A stretch of DNA of 20,419 nucleotides from a virus. The stretch is from IMG/VR virus record IMGVR_UViG_3300030012_000682, positions 1-20,419 of that record; one strand, given 5' to 3'. Positions within the stretch are counted from its first letter, which is position 1. Each line of letters starts with the position of its first letter. Shown piece by piece: positions 6,580 through 12,024 of this stretch. The notes beneath the pieces are model-generated. The model searched no databases. It saw nothing but the letters and a program-made list of their open reading frames with translations, and was not told the DNA's origin. The position numbers and the translations under genes are program-made.

Positions 6580-6798
6580 CTAAACCTCACAGTTCATGTA
6601 CTCAGAAGGTGCGACACCTCTGTTTGTCTGTCTAGCCATCTGTTCAAGAATGATTCTGATAGTGCCAGCATAGCTATTTGGAGAAGCATCAATAAACTGC
6701 TGCTCATCATCTGGTAGGCTTTCTTTGGCCTCTAGGAGTACCATTTCAAGGTTTTCTAGCTGTTCGTCATTGAAGATTAATTTAAGTTCCTGATCCAT
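6580..6798 (-). CDS. First gene of the leftward early operon, acidic (72 aa)
   Basis: It is acidic and helical (NDEQLENLEMVLLEAKESLPDDEQ), then has SYAGTIRIILEQMARQ. The ATG at 6798 is preceded by the motif TCTCGCAAA five bases upstream and by a promoter about 40 nt away, so this gene leads the operon that ends with the recombination module. No domain recognised. Small acidic first genes of phage early operons are often host-takeover proteins, which is only a general expectation here. Confidence 0.75.
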   Translation of the reverse strand: MDQELKLIFNDEQLENLEMVLLEAKESLPDDEQQFIDASPNSYAGTIRIILEQMARQTNRGVAPSEYMNCEV

Positions 6799-6812
6799 AA
6801 TTTTGCGAGATT

Positions 6813-6834
6813 AAAAAAGCGGGTACTCACCGCT
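6813..6834 (-). promoter_or_regulatory. 5'-leader hairpin plus T-run at the leftward start site
   Basis: On the minus strand AGCGG and CCGCT (6834-6830 and 6822-6818) pair around a 7-nt loop and are followed by six T's. The form is that of an intrinsic terminator, but it lies at the predicted first base of the leftward transcript. It may therefore be an operator dyad, an mRNA-protecting 5' stem, or an early attenuator. The five-pair stem is weak. Confidence 0.4.
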
Positions 6835-6839
6835 CTCTC

Positions 6840-6868
6840 ATTATGACGCATCAATACACAAGTGTAAA
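6840..6868 (-). promoter_or_regulatory. Sigma70-like promoter of the leftward early operon
   Basis: On the minus strand TTTACA (6868-6863) and CATAAT (6845-6840) are separated by 17 bp, each matching the consensus at 5 of 6 positions. The predicted start is near 6833, about 35 nt before the 72-aa gene. This is the best promoter in the window. Confidence 0.65.
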
Positions 6869-6908
6869 CCATTATGGATTAAAAGTTACAATATCTGAAT
6901 ATATTAAA

Positions 6909-6940
6909 GTTTTACTGATGTTTACTGTTGCGGTTTTACT
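6909..6940 (+). repeat. Three GTTTTACT-type direct repeats (operator candidates)
   Basis: GTTTTACT occurs at 6909-6916 and 6933-6940 with GTTTACT at 6920-6926 between them, so the starts are 11 and 13 bp apart, about one helical turn. They lie between the divergent promoters, and the last overlaps the rightward -35 box. An inverted near-copy (AGTGTAAAC, 6861-6869) covers the leftward -35. Spacing on one face of the helix suggests cooperative repressor or activator sites. Confidence 0.45.
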
Positions 6941-6956
6941 ATTAATGAGTCATAAT
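6928..6956 (+). promoter_or_regulatory. Sigma70-like promoter for rightward genes
   Basis: TTGCGG (6928-6933) and CATAAT (6951-6956) are 17 bp apart. The -10 matches 5 of 6 and the -35 only the TTG core, so an activator may be needed. The start would be near 6963. A short stem (AGCTC 6965-6969 with GGGCT 6974-6978) follows at once, about 35 nt before ATG 7000. Confidence 0.45.
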
Positions 6957-6999
6957 TAATTCATAGCTCGAAGGGGCTGCACTTTACATTTTCTCGCAA

Positions 7000-7407
7000 A
7001 TGACAAACTTACTACCAGAAACTCACACAGCACTTAACAAAACTATCAAAGGTTTTGCATACAATCACGAGACAAAAAAGTTAGAAGAAACTACTTTTAC
7101 TTTTACTGAACTTGAAAAACAGGTTATGAATCAATTTCCTATTGATTGGTACGTAGATGACTTAGAGGATTGTGATTATGGATTGGATGACCCAGCTGAT
7201 TGGCTTATTGATTGGAGAGATACCAAAAAATTAGCTGAAAAGCTAGACATTACAACACAACAGCTTAAAGGTGTTGTTGGTTCACTTATAAACAAAGGTG
7301 CATTAGATGTTGAGTCTAGAGGTGAGACTAAGGCAGAAAAAGATATTTGGGGTCAAGACCTATGGTGGCTAAATGAAACAACTTTCAAATCTTTGATTGC
7401 TAAATAA
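7000..7407 (+). CDS. Winged-helix-like DNA-binding protein (135 aa)
   Basis: The C-terminal half KKLAEKLDITTQQLKGVVGSLINKGALDVE (helix, turn, recognition helix, then wing-like strand) reads as a winged helix-turn-helix. The N-terminal half is acidic (DWYVDDLEDCDYGLDDPAD). As first gene of the rightward transcript, next to candidate operators, it could be a regulator of the divergent promoters. It is closed by its own strong terminator, so it is largely a one-gene transcript. The start is the ATG at 7000, whose A is the last base of the TCTCGCAAA motif. DNA binding is inferred from fold pattern only. Confidence 0.7.
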   Translation: MTNLLPETHTALNKTIKGFAYNHETKKLEETTFTFTELEKQVMNQFPIDWYVDDLEDCDYGLDDPADWLIDWRDTKKLAEKLDITTQQLKGVVGSLINKGALDVESRGETKAEKDIWGQDLWWLNETTFKSLIAK

Positions 7408-7436
7408 GAGGGGCTACTACCCCTCCTTTTTTTTTT
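7408..7436 (+). terminator. Intrinsic terminator
   Basis: GAGGGG (7408-7413) pairs with CCCCTC (7420-7425) around a six-base loop and is followed by a C and ten T's. It starts directly after the TAA of the 135-aa gene. Confidence 0.9.
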
Positions 7437-7454
7437 AAATTTTCTATTAATGCT

Positions 7455-7640
7455 ATGGACTACAAATTTGATGGACACCTTCATAAAACAATCATCAATA
7501 ATGTTCTTGCTGACCAATACTTAACAGCTATGTGTGTTGAGGACTACTTAAGTTCTATGTCAGAAAAAGAATTAGATGAATGGATTAAAACTTTTATTCA
7601 AACAGGAAAAATTAAAACCAATGACAAAAAAAATGACTAA
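7455..7640 (+). CDS. Small hypothetical protein (61 aa)
   Basis: It is acidic and helical (VEDYLSSMSEKELDEWIKTF) with a Lys/Asn-rich tail. It begins 19 nt after the T-run of the terminator, so either a promoter overlaps that region or some polymerase reads through. The next gene starts inside its 3' end. No family recognised. Confidence 0.65.
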   Translation: MDYKFDGHLHKTIINNVLADQYLTAMCVEDYLSSMSEKELDEWIKTFIQTGKIKTNDKKND

Positions 7641-7821
7641 AGCAGAAGCACTAAAAGAATTTAGACAAATTTACAATTCATTCTGCGGTGGCGAGGCACC
7701 TAGATATAGAAGGGGCGATGTCATAGCAAAAAGGACACACTGGAATGATTACACCGATGGCCTTTGTAAAGATGGTCTAATCACTCTTAAACAATATGAA
7801 AACTGGGGGCAACCTTTCTAA
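7621..7821 (+). CDS. Small basic hypothetical protein (66 aa)
   Basis: The start at ATG 7621 (MTKKMTKAEAL) lies within the previous gene, with an AGGAAAA sequence about ten bases upstream. A second ATG at 7633 is possible. It has FRQIYNSFCGGEAPRYRRGDVIAKRTHWNDYTDGLCKDG, split here as EAPRYRRGDVIAKRTHWNDY and LCKDGLITLKQYENWGQPF; short proteins with this 'W..YtD.L...G.It..qy..W..P' ending occur in marine phages, by memory. The function is unknown. The stop overlaps the next ATG by one base (TAATG). Confidence 0.7.
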   Translation: MTKKMTKAEALKEFRQIYNSFCGGEAPRYRRGDVIAKRTHWNDYTDGLCKDGLITLKQYENWGQPF

Positions 7822-8120
7822 TGACTAATACAAAAATTATTAATCAAGAAAAAGCTGACAGATTCTTACGTATGTTTCCACCACGTATGAAACAGCTTGA
7901 TAAACAAATCAGGCTTATAGAAAACTGTTCCAGAAAAGATGGCTATGAGTGGGGATTTACTGATACAGTTCCCACCTTCTTCATAGTAGTTTTTAACAAA
8001 CTTACAATTTGTGCTAAGAAGTTTGGATTAGATGTTGTTGTAAAGATTGAAGGACGCGATATTGAAGAAGTCTATGAGGACGCTAATGACAAATTTCAAG
8101 AAAGATTAAATGACGACTGA
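7821..8120 (+). CDS. Hypothetical protein (99 aa)
   Basis: It is helical and mixed charge with a hydrophobic centre (TVPTFFIVVFNKLTICAKKF) that is too polar at its edges to be a confident membrane span. The C-terminus is acidic (EEVYEDANDKFQERLNDD). It is coupled to both neighbours, with a TAATG junction before it and an 11-nt overlap after it. No family recognised. Confidence 0.7.
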   Translation: MTNTKIINQEKADRFLRMFPPRMKQLDKQIRLIENCSRKDGYEWGFTDTVPTFFIVVFNKLTICAKKFGLDVVVKIEGRDIEEVYEDANDKFQERLNDD

Positions 8121-8322
8121 ACAAGTATTAGCTTATAAAGCAAAGCAAAGATTTTGTTACATAGAATTAAAAAAATGGATGCTGTACCTTTGTGCTAAAA
8201 GATCTATCGAAGAGGTAGAAAAAGCAATGGCTGGGGCTATGTCTGTAATGCTTGAAATCAAAACTCTAGAGGAAAAAATTTATCAGGCTACTATGCCTGA
8301 ATATGATGATCCGCTAATTTAG
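8110..8322 (+). CDS. Small helical protein (70 aa)
   Basis: It has ELKKWMLYLCAKRSIEEVEK, then a Met/Ala-rich helix (AMAGAMSVMLEIKTLEEKIY). It overlaps the preceding gene by 11 nt. It is the last clear member of the rightward early cluster. No family recognised. Confidence 0.7.
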   Translation: MTTEQVLAYKAKQRFCYIELKKWMLYLCAKRSIEEVEKAMAGAMSVMLEIKTLEEKIYQATMPEYDDPLI

Positions 8323-8374
8323 CGTTATGATCGGCTTGTAAGAAATTACTTTCTCTTGCTATCCAAACGTATAG

Positions 8375-8539
8375 ATGAACATTTTTATGTACCTCAGAGC
8401 GGAAGATGGCGCAGCTTTAAGAGATTTTCTTAAGCGGAATCCTAGTGTAAAAGGTATCGAAAGAGAAAAAGAATTTTTAGATGCTGGATTGATAGCGCGG
8501 GTCTGTTACTCTTTGGAAGTAGAACTAAACAAACTCTAG
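8375..8539 (+). CDS. Possible small gene (54 aa), uncertain
   Basis: ATG 8375 opens a frame beginning MNIFMYLRAEDGAALRDFL and ending EVELNKL. Composition is protein-like (RNPSVKGIEREKEFLDAG), but there is no ribosome-binding site. The frame one base back stays open from 8446 to 8715 without a usable start, which hints at a frameshifted or programmed-frameshift gene. Confidence 0.35.
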   Translation: MNIFMYLRAEDGAALRDFLKRNPSVKGIEREKEFLDAGLIARVCYSLEVELNKL

Positions 8540-8648
8540 TCGGGGAGCCTGATGACTCTTGGTTAAAGGTCTGGTACCAAGTAGGTCTGAAAGTCAAACA
8601 ATATTGGAGCAATCCAAAAGACAGGGAGGTTGATTTGCGAGAGTTAGC
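8540..8648. other. Gap between the 54-aa frame and rusA
   Basis: No independent gene starts here. A plus-strand frame (8446-8715) reads DDSWLKVWYQVGLKVKQYW and looks coding, but has no ATG, GTG or TTG near its beginning and runs into antisense rusA. A 6-bp inverted repeat CTTGGT (8558-8563) / ACCAAG (8576-8581) has no T-run. A third copy of TTTGCGAGA lies at 8634-8642. Confidence 0.4.
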
Positions 8649-9098
8649 TTACTCATCCCCCGACTTATTATTAATTGTTTGTATCGTTATCATTGAATGT
8701 GGTTTAAGAGTATAATTTTGATCGCAGTAATATTTTCGGGCTTGCAAACTTACCACTTGCGAATCGTCAGCAATCGCAGATAATGTTAAAGCATCTAATG
8801 TGCTTCGACATAATTTGTCTATATCCCCTTTGTTCCTAGTGACAGGAAATTTAGGCGCAGATTGCTTAACTTGACCTTTTGAGTTTAAATGTGATTTCGG
8901 TCGATTAAACCAAAAAGATATTTCTATATGTACTGGTTCACTGATTAATTCATCGACAACTTTATTTGCTTCAACCCTAACCGCATCCCTAAATGGCCTT
9001 ACCCTCTTACACGATTCAATCATTCTACCCTTGCCTAAATAAGTTTTACTGCCCTGTGGAGCAGCTTCTATTCCTTCAACAGTAATTACATATTTCAT
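8649..9098 (-). CDS. rusA: RusA-family Holliday junction resolvase (149 aa)
   Basis: It cuts four-way DNA junctions left by recombination or replication before packaging. The core GDIDKLCRSTLDAL (residues 91-104) followed by IADDSQVV (109-116) contains the family's acidic metal-binding residues (D92, D94, D111/D112). The N-terminal AAPQGSKTY matches the 'apqGSK' opening of phage RusA proteins. The length is close to the usual 120-150 residues. It runs leftward, alone, with its start only 3 nt from the start of the divergent replication gene, so its promoter must lie inside that gene. Confidence 0.88.
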   Translation of the reverse strand: MKYVITVEGIEAAPQGSKTYLGKGRMIESCKRVRPFRDAVRVEANKVVDELISEPVHIEISFWFNRPKSHLNSKGQVKQSAPKFPVTRNKGDIDKLCRSTLDALTLSAIADDSQVVSLQARKYYCDQNYTLKPHSMITIQTINNKSGDE

Positions 9099-9101
9099 AA
9101 A

Positions 9102-9866
9102 ATGAGTTTCATACCTGAAAATGTACCTTTCGTATCTTTGCCTACTGCATTAAAAGGCAGAATAAGTCCACATCAATTAGCAGTTCTTTGGGTATTGCAA
9201 AGTTACTATCCGAATATATGGCCTAGTTATAGCACAATCGCAAAAGATGCTGGTATGTGTAGAACAAAGGTAATTCACACTGTTGAACAACTGGTATCTC
9301 TTGGCTGGCTTCAGAAAATCAGAAGATTTCAAGATGGTAAACAAACTAATGCTTATAGAGTTACAGTTTGGCATGAATGCAAGATTCCAGCACCTCAACA
9401 ACCCAGTGTTGAAGCGAGGTGTATCTCAGCAACTAGTACACCAGATGAACTAGGGTGGTGTACCACAGCAACTAGGGGTGGTTCACGAGATGAACCTAAA
9501 CTAAAACAAGATAAACTAAAACAAATAACTAAAAAGAAAAAGGATTATTCTGAAAATTTTGAGCTTTTCTGGAAAAAGTATCAATCTCAAAATAATAAAT
9601 GTGTGTCTCAATCTAAGAAACCAGCATTTAAGGAATATCAACTTCTCGATAAAAAAACTCAAGATAAACTAATAGACTGTCTCGAAGCAGATTCCAGATT
9701 AAGAGTAAAACTTATCAGGGATGGAAAATTTGTACCAATGTGGCCTGATTGTTTCCGATGGATTAAAAATGGTCAATATGAACAGTTTTTAGAGTTGCGC
9801 GAGCAGAAATCTAAGTCAAAATTAAATCCCATGCTTGCTAATAAAGCAAAAAATCAACCCTTTTAA
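9102..9866 (+). CDS. Helix-turn-helix replication initiator-like protein (254 aa)
   Basis: Residues 18-90 form a winged helix of the HTH_36 type: SPHQLAVLWVLQSYY, SYSTIAKDAGMCRTKVIHTV, then LGWLQKIRRF and a strand ending AYRVTVW. That family opens many phage replication proteins. The middle (about 100-150) is a variable polar linker, and its DNA holds repeats. The C-terminal part (ENFELFWKKYQSQNN...MWPDCFRWIKNGQYEQF) resembles the helicase-loader-side domain of DnaD/lambda O-like proteins, with the typical 'F..fw..yp...' and 'p..W' features. The likely role is to bind the phage origin and recruit the helicase. No Shine-Dalgarno sequence precedes the ATG. Confidence 0.75.
   Translation: MSFIPENVPFVSLPTALKGRISPHQLAVLWVLQSYYPNIWPSYSTIAKDAGMCRTKVIHTVEQLVSLGWLQKIRRFQDGKQTNAYRVTVWHECKIPAPQQPSVEARCISATSTPDELGWCTTATRGGSRDEPKLKQDKLKQITKKKKDYSENFELFWKKYQSQNNKCVSQSKKPAFKEYQLLDKKTQDKLIDCLEADSRLRVKLIRDGKFVPMWPDCFRWIKNGQYEQFLELREQKSKSKLNPMLANKAKNQPF
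9416..9540. other. Candidate replication origin inside the initiator gene
   Basis: Two 21-bp direct repeats (9416-9436 and 9455-9475) match at 18 of 21 positions and start 39 bp apart. Each has a dyad (GTGGT/ACCAC in the second). AACTAG occurs three times and AGATGAAC twice (9443-9450, 9488-9495). A stretch of about 82% A+T follows (9496-9540), with the 12-mer AAACTAAAACAA at 9498-9509 and 9513-9524. Iterons followed by an AT-rich unwinding element within the initiator gene is the lambda ori layout. The repeats are in codon phase, so a repetitive protein linker is the rival explanation. Confidence 0.45.
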
Positions 9867-9871
9867 ATTTT

Positions 9872-10036
9872 ATGAAAAGTAAACCTATGAGTTTCACAGA
9901 ATATTATTTGTCTGAGAAATATAAAAACAAAGTAATGCATGAAAGTAGAAAAGGTAATTATTTAATACCTTACGTAGAAGGTTTATCACTAAAAGTTTCT
10001 AAAGAACTTTTCACAAAATATTGGCTTATATCATGA
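9872..10036 (+). CDS. Small hypothetical protein (54 aa)
   Basis: ATG 9872 opens a frame ending TGA 10034-10036, which overlaps the next ATG by ATGA. It begins six bases after the replication gene stop. The sequence MSFTEYYLSEKYKNKVMHE, then YLIPYVEGLSLKVSKEL, is polar and helical. Close packing on both sides supports a real gene. No family recognised. Confidence 0.6.
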   Translation: MKSKPMSFTEYYLSEKYKNKVMHESRKGNYLIPYVEGLSLKVSKELFTKYWLIS

Positions 10037-10482
10037 AACCTTATAAAAGAGCCGCAATAGATCGCGATGTTACATTCAGACCACCAAGTTACAATTGTCA
10101 CGCTTGCAATGATTCAGGTCTTGTTCATAACTCAGACGGCTGTATTAACAACTATCTTGACGACTATGACCAAAGATACGACTTAGCAATAATTTGTTAT
10201 TGTGAAGCAGTTTACCCTAAATACAATGAAGAAGGGCAACTTGTCAGTCATGGCTTTAGAGATGGAGATGGTAATATTAAAAATAGTACAGGAATTGATG
10301 TAGATAAAGATATAATTAGAGAGCTACATAATATAAGAAAAAAAGGCTGGGAAGCTACAGCTAGACTTATGAATAAGCATATTCAAAAAAACTTAAAAAG
10401 TAAAAAAGTACAATTACCAGAAGAAATACAAGAAGTTAAGGATAAATTGGTAAATTTAAAACTTAAATCAATAAATTCATAG
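10033..10482 (+). CDS. Cys-containing zinc-finger-like protein (149 aa)
   Basis: NCHACNDSGLV (about residues 21-31) is like the CxxCxxxG knuckle of DnaJ-type and rubredoxin-like zinc fingers, and IICYCEAVYP (about 53-62) could supply the second Cys pair. The C-terminal third is helical and Lys-rich. Start ATG 10033 is fixed by the ATGA overlap; a TTG at 10021 is less likely. It may bind nucleic acid or a replication partner, judged only by motif and location. Confidence 0.7.
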   Translation: MKPYKRAAIDRDVTFRPPSYNCHACNDSGLVHNSDGCINNYLDDYDQRYDLAIICYCEAVYPKYNEEGQLVSHGFRDGDGNIKNSTGIDVDKDIIRELHNIRKKGWEATARLMNKHIQKNLKSKKVQLPEEIQEVKDKLVNLKLKSINS

Positions 10483-10544
10483 TTTTACTCCTTCCAGATT
10501 GCATTTTAAGACCTATAAAAATTTGTTCCTATACGTTTGTACCC

Positions 10545-10700
10545 TTGAAAAAACCTAAAGATTACCTAGTGTATGATCCCTTGCAAAAATGTAACTATAG
10601 AATCCTTAACGGTAAGCGGTTATGGTTACAGCAAAAACCTAAAGAAGTTTACCCAGCTAAAAAAGGGCTAAACTTTGAACAGTTAACTATCTCGCTATGA
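10545..10700 (+). CDS. Small basic protein, TTG start (51 aa)
   Basis: The frame begins at TTG 10545 (KKPKDYLVYDP) and ends TGA 10698-10700, overlapping the ParB-like ATG by ATGA. It is basic with aromatic residues (LNGKRLWLQQKPKEVYPAKK). The frame is also open back to the previous stop (ATAG at 10479-10482), but no normal start codon lies there. Its coupling to the ParB-like gene makes it the likely first gene of the modification cassette. The function is unknown. Confidence 0.6.
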   Translation: MKKPKDYLVYDPLQKCNYRILNGKRLWLQQKPKEVYPAKKGLNFEQLTISL

Positions 10701-11314
10701 CCACAACACCAGATTCACCAATATTCTCACCAGAAAATATAAAACAATCAAGAATAATTGATTTAACCTTATACAAAAATAATCCTAGAGTACATAGTGA
10801 TACTCAAATAGAAAGATTAGCAATCTCATTAACAGAGTTTGGTTTTACTAATCCTGTTCTAGTTGATGATACAGGTAATGTTATTTGCGGACACGGACGT
10901 ATAGCAGCTGCAAAAAAGATAGGATTAGATACAGTTCCTACAATTACACTTTCACATCTAACAGAAGATCAACGAAGAGCATACATAATTGCAGATAATC
11001 AACTGGCCTTAAACTCTAGTTGGGATGATGACATATTGAAATATGAGTTAGAAAAACTTTCAGAAAATGGTTTTGATTTGTCTTTACTTGGTTGGGGTGA
11101 TGATATTCCAGCTTTTGCAGATGAACCCGATTATGGTTCACTAGATGATTTCGATGACCCTACAAGTGAATTAGCAAACGATGTAATGAAGGCAATACAG
11201 ATAGAGTTTAGACCAGAGGATTATGAAGAGGCTAAAGAAGTTGTATCAGAAGCTAGAAAAAAAGGAATCTATATTGGTCAGGAGTTAGTAAACGCGCTTA
11301 AGGCATTAAGCTAA
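10697..11314 (+). CDS. ParB/Srx-like domain protein (205 aa)
   Basis: The N-terminal domain about 17-125 is a ParB/Srx fold: LYKNNPRVHS, then the loop LAISLTEFGFTNPVLVDDTG, the box VICGHGRIAAAKKIG (65-68 GHGR), and IADNQLALNSSWDD. This exact type is usually fused to, or next to, phage DNA methylases. The last 60 residues are acidic and helical and may bind a partner. No methylase domain is present in this chain. It overlaps the methyltransferase that follows by one base. It could guide a modification enzyme, or act as a nuclease or chromosome-type CTPase; the sequence does not decide. Confidence 0.85.
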   Translation: MTTTPDSPIFSPENIKQSRIIDLTLYKNNPRVHSDTQIERLAISLTEFGFTNPVLVDDTGNVICGHGRIAAAKKIGLDTVPTITLSHLTEDQRRAYIIADNQLALNSSWDDDILKYELEKLSENGFDLSLLGWGDDIPAFADEPDYGSLDDFDDPTSELANDVMKAIQIEFRPEDYEEAKEVVSEARKKGIYIGQELVNALKALS

Positions 11315-12024
11315 TGAAGCTTACTAAAACTTCTTTAGACGGAGTTCAGTTCTTCTATAGAGAAGGCTACTCAGATATTAAGACTTTCATAGAGGTCTTA
11401 TCGAACAAGTCATATCTTAAAAAAGGTATGGAGATTCATAATAATGAAACTTGGCTGGACTGTGGTGGTAACGTAGGTGCATTTTCACTTTTAGCAGCAT
11501 CAAAAGGTGCATCTGTAATAACTTATGAGCCTGACCCTTTTAACTGTGAGTTAATAGAAAAAAACGCTAAATTAAATGGTTTTCAAAATGCAATAAAGGT
11601 TAAACAAGCTGCATTAGTACACGATGATAGGAAAGATACGACTTTATCTATAGCTCAAAATGGTAATGTCTGGAGAAATACTATTATGAAGAAAAAAAGC
11701 AATAAAGCAATCAAAGTATCTTGTCTAAATTTTGATGAACAGGCTGTATTAGCTGATAACTGCAAAATGGATATCGAAGGTGCAGAGATTCCAATACTTA
11801 CAAATACAAAAAGTGATTTTAATAAACTTGTCTATGAATGGAGTTTTGATATTGACCCAATGCTGCCAAAGATCTGGAAGGTTATAGATAAGCAGAAGAT
11901 GAAATATAGAGTTGAGGCACCATTTAAAACTATTCATTATGAAGATAAAGATATAAATATGTGGGGCGAAAGCTGGTTTCCACCTTGCATTATGGTTTAC
12001 TGTTTCAAAAAGGATAGAACATAA
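11314..12024 (+). CDS. FkbM-type SAM-dependent methyltransferase (236 aa)
   Basis: ETWLDCGGNVGAFSLLAASKG (about residues 45-65), given here as WLDCGGNVGAF, is SAM-binding motif I. VITYEPDP (68-75) is motif II with its acidic residue, and KMDIEGAE (151-158) is the FkbM signature. FkbM enzymes methylate hydroxyl groups on sugars and natural products. This one is coupled to a dioxygenase that would make hydroxymethyl bases, so O-methylation of modified DNA is a tempting idea. It is not a C5-cytosine methyltransferase: there is no PC dipeptide active-site loop. A glycan target is the conventional alternative. Confidence 0.85.
   Translation: MKLTKTSLDGVQFFYREGYSDIKTFIEVLSNKSYLKKGMEIHNNETWLDCGGNVGAFSLLAASKGASVITYEPDPFNCELIEKNAKLNGFQNAIKVKQAALVHDDRKDTTLSIAQNGNVWRNTIMKKKSNKAIKVSCLNFDEQAVLADNCKMDIEGAEIPILTNTKSDFNKLVYEWSFDIDPMLPKIWKVIDKQKMKYRVEAPFKTIHYEDKDINMWGESWFPPCIMVYCFKKDRT

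Larger units (their letters stand above)
6802..7000. repeat. Nested inverted repeats framing the divergent control region
   Basis: Outer pair: TTTGCGAGA (6802-6810) and TCTCGCAAA (6992-7000), perfect over 9 bp. Inner pair: ATTATGAC (6840-6847) and GTCATAAT (6949-6956), which contain the two -10 boxes. The outer arms place TCTCGCAAA within five bases of both first start codons, where a ribosome-binding site would be expected although no AGGAGG is present. Confidence 0.55.

Noticed and set aside
8480-8590. tRNA-like look of the G-rich stretch with small stems
   Set aside because: No T-loop consensus, no acceptor stem and no cloverleaf could be drawn.
11314-12024. C5-cytosine DNA methyltransferase that would feed the TET-like enzyme
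   Set aside because: It lacks the PC active-site loop and ENV motif and has the FkbM MDIEGAE motif instead.
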